Assembly: GCA_964473995.1 (NCBI GenBank)
Contig: CAYYRB010000077.1
Coordinates: 1 to 8,808 of the forward strand
Length of the DNA: 8,808 nucleotides
Source of the DNA: JAKRSD01 sp964473995
GTDB taxonomy: Bacteria; Bacteroidota; Bacteroidia; CAIKAF01
Reading direction: 5' to 3'
Below, in pieces: positions 1 through 6,389 of this stretch (positions within the stretch are counted from its first letter, which is position 1; each line of letters starts with the position of its first letter). Below the pieces are notes generated by a model, which did no database searches, was not told where the DNA came from, and saw only the letters and a program-made list of their open reading frames with translations. The translations under genes were made by a program, and so were the position numbers.

Positions 1-803
1 GCTGCTTTTTTGAATGCGGCGTTTATTTCTTCTACCGTTTTTGTGTTTTGAACGATGCAGGTGATATCGGTAAGCGACCCGTTGGGTACCGGGACCCTTA
101 TGCCCGCACCGCCTAATTTGCCGTTCAGATCCGGAAAAATTTTTCCGATGGCTTTAGCTGCGCCCGTGGAGGTAGGAATCATGGATTCGGCGGCTGCGCG
201 CGCCCGACGCAAATCTTTGTGGGGAGCATCATGCAGGCGCTGATCTCCGGTGTAGCTGTGCACCGTGGTGATGTAGCCCGAAATGACACCGCACAACTCA
301 TGGATGATATCAATCATGGGTGCTGCGTTGTTGGTCGTGCAGGATGCATTGGAAAGTATATCTTCCTCCCCGCTGAGGGTATGGTCGTTCACCCCCAGAA
401 CCACGGTGGGGATATCATCTCCGTCGGCAGGTGCGGATATGATCACCTTTTTGGCTCCCGCCGTAAGGTGGGCTCCCGCTTTTTCCCGCGTTTTAAAATA
501 GCCGGTACACTCCAAAACCACATCTATTCCCAATTCTTTCCAGGGAAGGTCTGCTGGATTTTTTTTCGCAAAAACCGGAATTTGCTTCCCGTTCACCGTG
601 ATAAAATCAGTTCCGTAACTCACCGTGCCGTTAAATTTACCATGTACGGAATCATATTTCACCAAATGCGCCAGGGTTTTGGGATCCGTAAGGTCGTTTA
701 TCGCAGCCAGATGCAGCCCCGGTTCTGAAATTAATCTCCTCAAAACCACGCGTCCTATTCGTCCGAATCCGTTGATGGCGATATGTAAAGTCGGTTTATT
801 CAT
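1..803 (-). CDS. gap: Type I glyceraldehyde-3-phosphate dehydrogenase (3' end cut by window edge)
   Basis: This cytoplasmic glycolytic enzyme oxidises and phosphorylates glyceraldehyde-3-phosphate to 1,3-bisphosphoglycerate. The first 267 codons are present, and the usual length is about 330-335, so roughly 65 C-terminal residues are missing. The N-terminal Rossmann motif INGFGRIGR (residues 10-18) is intact. Asp37 in AINDLTD sits where NAD-specific enzymes carry their adenosine-ribose-binding Asp. The catalytic Cys is Cys155 in SNASCTTN and the base is His182 in TTVHSYT. The stretch TSTGAAKAIGK follows. The catalytic motif continues as NNAAPM rather than the textbook NCLAP, a variant I associate with Bacteroidota. 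The DAPH segment mixes the Ala of chloroplast NADP enzymes with the Pro of NAD enzymes; together with Asp37 I infer NAD preference. The ATG at 803 starts exactly where homologues do. The gene is divergent from the metalloprotease gene at 953. Confidence 0.97.
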   Translation of the reverse strand, partial: MNKPTLHIAINGFGRIGRVVLRRLISEPGLHLAAINDLTDPKTLAHLVKYDSVHGKFNGTVSYGTDFITVNGKQIPVFAKKNPADLPWKELGIDVVLECTGYFKTREKAGAHLTAGAKKVIISAPADGDDIPTVVLGVNDHTLSGEEDILSNASCTTNNAAPMIDIIHELCGVISGYITTVHSYTGDQRLHDAPHKDLRRARAAAESMIPTSTGAAKAIGKIFPDLNGKLGGAGIRVPVPNGSLTDITCIVQNTKTVEEINAAFKKA

Positions 804-831
804 TTCTGTTTTATGCTATTGATTAACTTTG

Positions 832-839
832 CAAAGGTA
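832..839 (-). promoter_or_regulatory. Bacteroidota -7 box for the GAPDH gene
   Basis: On the minus strand the octamer TACCTTTG matches the Bacteroidota -7 consensus TAnnTTTG. It lies 28 bases upstream of the GAPDH ATG, predicting a leader of roughly 24 bases. I do not see a clear TTG -33 element at the normal 17-23 base spacing, so the call rests on the -7 box and its position. Confidence 0.5.
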
Positions 840-916
840 AATTTGTCTATAATTGTGGGTTGAAAATATCCGACAACCGAAGAAAAATGTTCGAGCGGTT
901 TCAAGGAATAAAAACA

Positions 917-924
917 TACATTTG
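917..924 (+). promoter_or_regulatory. Bacteroidota -7 box for the secreted metalloprotease gene
   Basis: TACATTTG matches TAnnTTTG exactly and ends 28 bases before the ATG at 953, giving a predicted leader of about 22 bases. The spacing mirrors the box on the opposite strand at 832-839, so the 149-base spacer 804-952 appears to hold two divergent promoters. No convincing TTG -33 element is visible upstream. Confidence 0.5.
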
Positions 925-952
925 ACAAAGAAATTGTTTTAAAGAAACATTT

Positions 953-3163
953 ATGAAGAAAATTTCACTTGTTGCGGCCCTGTTTGGTGGGCTTTTTATC
1001 GGTTCAAACTCCGTGCTTGCCCAGCATGTGCATCATCCCGGATGTGGAACTCATTTGGACAAAGCGATGCAGGATGAACATTTTGCCGCCGATTTTACCC
1101 GTTTTAATGAATATGTAAAGGATTACATCCGCAACGGTGGTGAGACCGAGCGCTCCGGTGATTTACGCATCATGCCCGTGGTGGTTCACGTGATCCATAC
1201 GGGAGGTCCTTCCAACGTCTCGGATGCGACGGTTAATTCCATGATTACCAAAATGAATCAGGCTTACAGCAAAAGCGCGCCGAATATCAATACGTTGCCT
1301 TTGCGCTTTGATACCATTGCAGGTGATCCTAAAATTGAATTCCGTCTGGCCAAAAAAGATCCACTCGGAAATTGTACCAACGGAATCCGCCGTATCTACG
1401 CACCTCACAAATCACGCGATGCGTATGATGATAAGCGGTTTAAGAGCCTCAGCTACTGGGACAGAGCCAAATACCTGAACATCTGGATTACCAACAACAT
1501 CAAAGATCCTTCCGATGACGGTTCAGGTCAGATTTTGGGTTATTGCTTGTTCCCTGGAAGCGCTCCTGCTCTGCGTGACGGCGCTACAATCGCTTATGGG
1601 GCCATGACCACCAATGCGGTGGCCGGCCATGAAATCGGGCACCATCTCAACCTGATTCACGTTTGGGGAGATGCCGTTTGCGGCGACGATCAGGTGGATG
1701 ATACACCTATTGCCCGTGGGGTAAATTTTGCCTGGGCTAATCCCTGCGATACGCTCGTAAAAGAAGCAACTTGCTACGAAAACATTATCGATAATTACCG
1801 GGATTCGCTGCTTCGTTACGGAATAGGCGAGAACTACCAAAATTATATGGACTATGTGAATAATTACAACTGTCCGAATATGTTTACCGAAGATCAGATT
1901 GAACGTATGAATGCCGTATTCCAATTTTATTCCTTCCGCGGTAATGTGGTTTCTGAGGCAAACAACATTGCCACAGGTGTAAATGATGGAGCAGCTCCCT
2001 GCACAGAATTGGCTCCGGTGGCTGAATTCTGGGCCACCAATCCCATAACCTGTGTGAATACACCCGTTTCTTTTGTAAACGGTTCTTTCAACGGGGCGGC
2101 CACAACGTTTTCTTGGACATTTGAAGGCGGTACTCCTGCCACGAGCACAGAAGAAGATCCTGATGTGGTTTATGCCGCACCCGGTGTTTACAACGTGACG
2201 CTCACCGTATCCAACGGAGCCGGATCGAGCACCAAAACAAAAACCGGTGTGGTCTTCATTATGGATGACTTGGTTGAATCTAAACCTTGGGGTTATTTTG
2301 AAGGTTTTGAAGAAGGTCAGTACTGGGATCAGGGAAGATGGACAGTTACCAATGACCAGACCGATGCGGGTAAGAATTGGAAATTTGCTTCAGGTGTTTC
2401 CTATTCCGGCAATTACTGCATCAAAATGGACAATTTCCAAAATACACGCGATAACAATTCCTCGTTAATTTCTCCTCCGCTTGATTTGGATGCCATTGAA
2501 GGAGGCAGTAAACAATTTCGGTTTAAACTGTCTTATGCCTTGCGCACCGCAGAGGAGTTCGCTTTCGATGAAGCCTCTCAGCAGGTTGTGCCTGTAGTTC
2601 GTGATCGTCTTGTATTGTCCCGCTCATCCAATTGCGGCACAAGCTGGTCAACCGTAAAATCGTTTACTGAAACAGAATTACTTTCTGCAGGACTCAGTCC
2701 TGATGCGTTTACACCAGACGCGACAAATTTGTGGAAAGAGCTTACCGTAAATCTTACGGGCGCTAATGGTTCCGGAAATAATGTCCGTTTCCGTTTTGAA
2801 TTTACTTCCGGAAGCAGTGTGAATAATAACCTGTATATAGATGACATACAAATCCTTGCCACATCCGGTTCTAACGCATCCATCGATGATTTGAATGCCC
2901 AGCAAATCGATTTTGAAGTATATCCGAATCCGGTGACTGCTCAATCTGTTGTATCATTCAATTTGCCCGAGTCTGTGCAATCAGGTTCCGTGGAAGTGTT
3001 TGATCTTACAGGTCGCCGTGTTGCCCAGATATACTCCGGACAGCTTGATGCAGGTGAACAGACGCTCCAAATTAACCGTGAGATATTGGGAACCTCGGGG
3101 GTTTATTTTGTGAAGGTAACCCTCAACGGAAAAATATTTGTGGAAAAAGTAATTGCCCAATAA
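953..3163 (+). CDS. Secreted M43-type zinc metalloprotease with PKD domain and T9SS sorting domain
   Basis: This is a predicted extracellular or cell-surface protease of 736 residues. Residues 1-23 form a signal peptide (Lys-Lys, hydrophobic core, cleavage likely after SVLA). The metzincin zinc site is HEIGHHLNLIH, with His226, His230 and His236 as ligands and Glu227 as catalytic base. A Met-turn candidate, Met299 in NYMDY, lies downstream. The segment CGDDQVDDTP after the zinc site fits the pappalysin/cytophagalysin (M43) family. A PKD domain spans about 355-436, with FSWTFEGG and the closing GVYNVTLTVSN typical of the fold. Residues 440-640 resemble a MAM/choice-of-anchor-J jelly roll (FEGFEEG, SGNYCIKM, SSLISPPLDL). 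The C-terminus from about 653 is a T9SS type A sorting domain: DFEVYPNP, VFDLTGRRV, SGVYFVKV. It is normally removed when the protein is exported or anchored. The zinc motif is unusual in carrying Asn233 where metzincins usually have Gly. The gene is monocistronic, with its own terminator. The substrate is unknown. Confidence 0.93.
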   Translation: MKKISLVAALFGGLFIGSNSVLAQHVHHPGCGTHLDKAMQDEHFAADFTRFNEYVKDYIRNGGETERSGDLRIMPVVVHVIHTGGPSNVSDATVNSMITKMNQAYSKSAPNINTLPLRFDTIAGDPKIEFRLAKKDPLGNCTNGIRRIYAPHKSRDAYDDKRFKSLSYWDRAKYLNIWITNNIKDPSDDGSGQILGYCLFPGSAPALRDGATIAYGAMTTNAVAGHEIGHHLNLIHVWGDAVCGDDQVDDTPIARGVNFAWANPCDTLVKEATCYENIIDNYRDSLLRYGIGENYQNYMDYVNNYNCPNMFTEDQIERMNAVFQFYSFRGNVVSEANNIATGVNDGAAPCTELAPVAEFWATNPITCVNTPVSFVNGSFNGAATTFSWTFEGGTPATSTEEDPDVVYAAPGVYNVTLTVSNGAGSSTKTKTGVVFIMDDLVESKPWGYFEGFEEGQYWDQGRWTVTNDQTDAGKNWKFASGVSYSGNYCIKMDNFQNTRDNNSSLISPPLDLDAIEGGSKQFRFKLSYALRTAEEFAFDEASQQVVPVVRDRLVLSRSSNCGTSWSTVKSFTETELLSAGLSPDAFTPDATNLWKELTVNLTGANGSGNNVRFRFEFTSGSSVNNNLYIDDIQILATSGSNASIDDLNAQQIDFEVYPNPVTAQSVVSFNLPESVQSGSVEVFDLTGRRVAQIYSGQLDAGEQTLQINREILGTSGVYFVKVTLNGKIFVEKVIAQ

Positions 3164-3178
3164 TCTAAAAGATTTCAG

Positions 3179-3212
3179 AAAAAAGGCGTTCCCGGTAAGG
3201 AGCGCCTTTTTT
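3179..3212. terminator. Bidirectional intrinsic terminator
   Basis: A near-perfect hairpin has arms 3179-3192 and 3199-3212 (14 pairs, one of them G-U) and a six-base loop at 3193-3198. The core is AAAAGGCGTTCC against GGAGCGCCTTTT. The outer A and T runs supply a U-tract on either strand, so it can end both the metalloprotease transcript (stop 15 bases upstream) and the convergent ArsC-like transcript (stop 60 bases away on the other strand). Confidence 0.88.
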
Positions 3213-3272
3213 GTTTGAGCAATGTCCGGAAGGGGTCTTGGGTTGACCATTTTTCTCCGGTTATATCTAGAT

Positions 3273-3638
3273 TCAGGGTTTCAGTTCAAGCACATCAGAC
3301 GGCTTTCTTATTAAGTGCGGTTTTCCGTTTACTACCATGATGGGCAGACGGATTAAGTCGTGGTTGTGCACCATTGCTCTTAACCAGTCCTGGTCGGAAA
3401 AATCAGTACCCTCATATTGATCTCGAAAAAGAGCATGATCGTTGTTTACCACATCTCTGGGAGTAAGGCCCATGCCCAAAATCAATTTTTCCAGACGGAG
3501 CGGGGTTATCGGTTCCGCATGCAAATCCACCACCACTATATCTCTACCCAGAGTTTTGGCATAGGCAAGAGCCTTCTGATGTTGGTGATCTTCCGGGAAA
3601 CAATACATGGTTATAAAGTCTACATGCATACAAGACAT
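3273..3638 (-). CDS. ArsC/Spx-like thioredoxin-fold protein lacking canonical active-site residues
   Basis: This is a small cytoplasmic protein of 121 residues, the usual ArsC/Spx size, with the family outline throughout: beta strand DFITMYCF, helix KALAYAKTLG, VVVDLHAEPIT, the helical LEKLILGMGL, and the late block LIRLPIMVVNGKPHLIRKPSDVL, which keeps the cis-Pro (Pro99). By eye alignment with E. coli ArsC, the catalytic Cys position is Asp17 (DHQHQKAL). The three arsenate-binding Arg positions are Asn65, Leu98 and Lys112. Cys3 and Cys13 lie too early to replace the catalytic Cys. I therefore do not call it an arsenate reductase; a degenerate or repurposed relative is more likely. The ATG at 3629 (residue 4) is a plausible alternative start because strand 1 begins just after it and a -7 box lies very close upstream. 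It is divergent from the M16 peptidase gene. Function unknown. Confidence 0.85.
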   Translation of the reverse strand: MSCMHVDFITMYCFPEDHQHQKALAYAKTLGRDIVVVDLHAEPITPLRLEKLILGMGLTPRDVVNNDHALFRDQYEGTDFSDQDWLRAMVHNHDLIRLPIMVVNGKPHLIRKPSDVLELKP

Positions 3639-3643
3639 TTTAG

Positions 3644-3651
3644 CAAAGCTA
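3644..3651 (-). promoter_or_regulatory. -7 box for the ArsC-like gene
   Basis: TAGCTTTG on the minus strand matches TAnnTTTG. It ends only five bases before the ATG at 3638, so transcription would begin at or about that codon. This means either a leaderless message or true initiation at the second ATG at 3629. No TTG is seen at the -33 position, which lowers confidence. Confidence 0.4.
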
Positions 3652-3741
3652 GGTTATATGCTATTAGATGGTTTATGACTTTTATCATAAATGAACAAAA
3701 AATCGTTTTTTTTTATTTATTTCTCTGTATTCGTCTTTCTT

Positions 3742-3749
3742 TAATTTAG
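3742..3749 (+). promoter_or_regulatory. Possible -7 box for the M16 peptidase gene
   Basis: TAATTTAG matches TAnnTTTG at seven of eight positions and lies 19 bases before the ATG at 3769. The same octamer serves as the -7 candidate at 6239-6246. The upstream sequence is AT-rich, with a nine-T run, and lacks a recognisable TTG -33 element. Confidence 0.3.
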
Positions 3750-3768
3750 CGGAAAATATTCTTCGACC

Positions 3769-5001
3769 ATGTCTGCCGATTTTTTCTCCATACAGTTGCC
3801 CAACGGTGTGCACATGGTTCATGTAAGAACCAAAATGACGTCAGCCCGATGCGGTATTCTCATCAATGCCGGATCTCGTGACGAGAAGGGTCCGAGGGGC
3901 ACAGCTCATTTTTTGGAGCATCTTCTTTTTAAGGGAACCAAAAAACGAAAGGCATATCATATTCTTTCGGTCATTGATAATTCGGGCGGAGAACTCAACG
4001 CATATACCACCAAGGAAGAAACGTTTATTTATGCGTCCTGCTTACGCGGTGATTTGCGCAAAGCCATTGATGTAATTGCCGATGTGGTGAGTAATTCGGT
4101 ATTTCCTGAGAAAGAAATTGAAAAAGAACGGGGGGTTATTTTAGATGAAATTAATGCCTACAAGGACGATCCGGGGGAAGATATCATGGATCAGTTTGAA
4201 GACCTCTGGTTTGCCGGGCATGAATTGGGATCTAATATTTTAGGCACATCCGCTGATGTGCGTAGGATATCCAGGAAGCATATCGTGGATTTTATTCAAA
4301 CCGCTTACCGCAATTCATCCCTGGTTTTTTGCACGGTGGGCAATTTTTCTTTTGAAAAAATAGTGCAATATGCACGTCCGATTCTGGAGCAGTTTCATTT
4401 CGGGGGAGATCCCGTTCAACGTGTTCCCTTTACGACTACTCTTTCACCCTTTGATGTGCGTGTGAAAAAGAAAATCCACGGAGCCCACCTGTTGTTGGGG
4501 TTTCCCGGGGTGAGCCGTCTCGCTGATGATCGGGTGGTGTGCGGAGTTTTGAATAATGCCCTGGGCGGGCCCGCCATGAATTCCATGCTGAACCTGTCGC
4601 TTCGCGAAAAGCACGGCATTTGTTATCAGATCGACAGTCAGTTGATTTCTTATGTGGATTCGGGTATTTGGAGTGTGTACTTGAATACTGATCCGGAAAA
4701 GCTGGAAAAGGCAGTTGAGCTTACCCTTGCGGAAATAAAAAAGCTGCAGAGCAACACCCTGAGTTCACTCAAAGTGCATCAGATGAAGAAGCAGGTAAAA
4801 GGTCAATTGGCCCTTTCACAGGAGAATCCAGGTAATTTGATTCACCATGTGGGTAAGAGTTATTTACTCAGGGGAAAATTTGAGACACTTCGCGAGCTGA
4901 TGCTGAAGGTAGATCAGATCCGTCCCCAGGATATTCTTTATGCCGCCAATGCCTACTTGGATTTAGACCGGATGAGCCGCTTGGCTTTTTTACCGCATTA
5001 G
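3769..5001 (+). CDS. M16 family zinc metallopeptidase, single-unit, cytoplasmic
   Basis: This protein of 410 residues belongs to the pitrilysin/mitochondrial processing peptidase (M16) clan, in the short 400-450-residue form. The inverted zinc motif is HFLEH: His47 and His51 bind zinc and Glu50 is the catalytic base. Glu127 in VILDEINAYKDDP lies at the correct distance, 76 residues after His51, to be the third ligand. FKGT after the motif and GELNAYTTKEET are family hallmarks. The C-terminal half keeps the substrate-binding Arg/Tyr pair (Arg279 and Tyr286 in LREKHGICYQ). All catalytic elements are therefore present, so this is an active-type subunit and not an inactive partner. No signal peptide is visible, so action on peptides in the cytoplasm is inferred. 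M16 proteins of this size usually dimerise; no second M16 gene is in the window. The stop overlaps that of the convergent gene at 4998. Confidence 0.95.
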   Translation: MSADFFSIQLPNGVHMVHVRTKMTSARCGILINAGSRDEKGPRGTAHFLEHLLFKGTKKRKAYHILSVIDNSGGELNAYTTKEETFIYASCLRGDLRKAIDVIADVVSNSVFPEKEIEKERGVILDEINAYKDDPGEDIMDQFEDLWFAGHELGSNILGTSADVRRISRKHIVDFIQTAYRNSSLVFCTVGNFSFEKIVQYARPILEQFHFGGDPVQRVPFTTTLSPFDVRVKKKIHGAHLLLGFPGVSRLADDRVVCGVLNNALGGPAMNSMLNLSLREKHGICYQIDSQLISYVDSGIWSVYLNTDPEKLEKAVELTLAEIKKLQSNTLSSLKVHQMKKQVKGQLALSQENPGNLIHHVGKSYLLRGKFETLRELMLKVDQIRPQDILYAANAYLDLDRMSRLAFLPH

Positions 5002-5609
5002 GGACGCGGCTTCAATTTTACGCTGACGATGGATGTGTGGAATTCGGTTTCCGAAAGAACTCCGTTTGTGTAGCGGAAGATATTTCGGTCACCGTCAGGC
5101 GCTTTAAATTCATATTGTCCCGGGCCGGATTTTTTCACCTGTACAAATTCGCCCCAACTTTCCATAAAGAGGCGTTGTCCTTCTTTTGGTTCCTTATAGT
5201 ACATGGAAATAAGGCAAAAATCTACCGGTGCCGTGGCGAGAAACTTGCCTTTTTTCCAATGAAAAACTGATAATTTTCCCGAAGCGTCAGGATTTATTTT
5301 GCAATATTTCTCCACCGTTCCGTTTTCCTTGTGCTCGTAAAAACTGTCCGTGAGTTTTCCCTGTTTAAATACGAGGCGCATTTCCGTTTCGGCCAGTATT
5401 TCTTTCCAGAGGATTTTGGATTGGGCCCGACTGACTAACGTGTATAGTTCAATATCGCCTTTTTGTTTTCTGTCCGTAGTGATGGTGCCCACTTTTTTGC
5501 CGAACAGAAGCATGTCATATTCCTGTTTTTGGGCAAAAGAAAAAGAAAACAAAAAAAGAACGGCTGCTATAGAAGCAACCGTTCCATGACAAAGAGTTTT
5601 GGTTGTCAT
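4998..5609 (-). CDS. Secreted protein of unknown function, DUF6134-like; downstream paralogue
   Basis: Residues 1-26 form a signal peptide ending SFSFA, followed by Gln-Lys-Gln-Glu-Tyr-Asp. The remaining 177 or so residues alternate short hydrophobic stretches with glycine turns, as expected for an all-beta fold. Recurrent motifs are YDMLLFGKKVG, YTLVSRAQSK, GKLTDSFYEHKENGTVEKY, YYKEPKEGQRLF, GQYEFKAPDGDRN and YTNGVLSETEF. These match the next gene (5618-6208) position for position, showing the two are paralogues. The pattern resembles what I remember as DUF6134, a Bacteroidota family; that family name is from memory. The start lies eight bases after the stop of the paralogue, so the two are almost certainly co-transcribed, with this gene second. 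Two Cys residues in the mature part (YCKIN and DFCLIS) are absent from those positions in the paralogue. Role unknown; envelope or periplasmic location inferred. Confidence 0.9.
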   Translation of the reverse strand: MTTKTLCHGTVASIAAVLFLFSFSFAQKQEYDMLLFGKKVGTITTDRKQKGDIELYTLVSRAQSKILWKEILAETEMRLVFKQGKLTDSFYEHKENGTVEKYCKINPDASGKLSVFHWKKGKFLATAPVDFCLISMYYKEPKEGQRLFMESWGEFVQVKKSGPGQYEFKAPDGDRNIFRYTNGVLSETEFHTSIVSVKLKPRP

Positions 5610-5617
5610 GTTCTGAA

Positions 5618-6208
5618 TTATCCGCGCACGTATTTCACATACACCGTGCCGATGATGGTTTTTCGCTCCGTTTCAACCAATTCGCCGTTTTTGTACATGT
5701 AAATGATTTTATCTCCTTTGGGGATGTTGTACTCATATTTACCCGAACCCAAATCTTTCAGCGGATATACGGTACCTATTCTTTCCGTGAACAGATTGGC
5801 CATGCCTTTGGGTTCTTGGAAATAGAGGGAAACCACGCTGTAGGTTACCGCAGTGGAATGGGTAAGCTTTCCTTTTTCGTTGGTTACGTTGTATTTGGAG
5901 CCATCCCAATTGATGCTGGCGTAGTTGTCTACGGAACCATCCACTTCATTTTTGCAGTAGGAATTGATCAGTTTACCGTCTTTGTAGGTTACGTCCATCA
6001 ACACATAATTCGTTTTGGTGGAAAACAACACTTTGGCTTCGGAACGGCTTTCCAGCTTGTACGTGGTAAAGGCGCCTTTAACCGTTTTGGTGATGGTCAG
6101 GTTACCGATTTTATCTCCCGACAAAATGATATCATACTTGCGGGTCTGGGCCGCGGCCACGCCGATTAGGCAAATGGCCAGAGAAACACATGCTGCGATT
6201 TTTTTCAT
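5618..6208 (-). CDS. Secreted protein of unknown function, DUF6134-like; first gene of paralogous pair
   Basis: This is a protein of 196 residues. Residues 1-20 are a clear signal peptide (MKKIAACVSL, hydrophobic core, cleavage after AAA before Gln). The mature chain runs KYDIILSGDKIGNLTITKT, YKLESRSEAKVLF, DGKLINSYCKNEVDGSVDNY, VVSLYFQEPKGMANLF, GKYEYNIPKGDKIIYMY and NGELVETE. Each block has a counterpart in the downstream paralogue at 4998-5609. The invariant Tyr-Asp, Lys-x-Gly, Glu-Pro-Lys and Asn-Gly positions suggest a shared beta-rich fold. No catalytic signature, lipobox or membrane anchor is seen, so a soluble periplasmic or secreted protein is inferred. Lack of a C-terminal sorting domain argues against T9SS export. 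It is the promoter-proximal gene of the pair, with a good promoter about 30 bases upstream. Confidence 0.91.
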   Translation of the reverse strand: MKKIAACVSLAICLIGVAAAQTRKYDIILSGDKIGNLTITKTVKGAFTTYKLESRSEAKVLFSTKTNYVLMDVTYKDGKLINSYCKNEVDGSVDNYASINWDGSKYNVTNEKGKLTHSTAVTYSVVSLYFQEPKGMANLFTERIGTVYPLKDLGSGKYEYNIPKGDKIIYMYKNGELVETERKTIIGTVYVKYVRG

Positions 6209-6238
6209 GACTGTTTTGATTTTAAACTAATTTGGTGA

Positions 6239-6269
6239 CTAAATTACGTTTTTGCCGATACCAAACAAA
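6239..6269 (-). promoter_or_regulatory. Promoter of the paralogous secreted pair (TTTG, 19-base spacer, TAATTTAG)
   Basis: On the minus strand a -33 TTTG (6269 to 6266) and a -7 TAATTTAG (6246 to 6239) are separated by exactly 19 bases, the spacing typical of Bacteroidota sigma-ABfr promoters. The -7 box differs from TAnnTTTG at one position. Predicted transcription starts near 6234, leaving a leader of about 26 bases to the ATG at 6208. It sits in the 181-base spacer 6209-6389; I find no clear intrinsic terminator for the upstream gene in the rest of that spacer. Confidence 0.55.
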
Positions 6270-6389
6270 TTTTCCCAGCTTTTGGTTTGCTATGATGAAA
6301 AACATGCAGGGAGAAATGGGTGCGTGTAATTTTTTCAATCTGTCAAAATAGAGTAGGGTATGAGTTACCTTATAAGTCAATCGGTCGCC

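Noticed and set aside
219..728. 169-codon plus-strand frame opposite the GAPDH gene
   Set aside because: It is fully antisense to an unmistakable GAPDH and shows no recognisable domain.
3273..3638. Calling this gene arsenate reductase
   Set aside because: The catalytic Cys and all three arsenate-binding Arg positions are substituted, and there are no other arsenic resistance genes nearby.
5603..6169. 188-codon plus-strand frame opposite the secreted paralogue
   Set aside because: The Phe/Val/Gly-rich translation is the shadow of the opposite strand; the minus-strand protein has a signal peptide and a paralogue.
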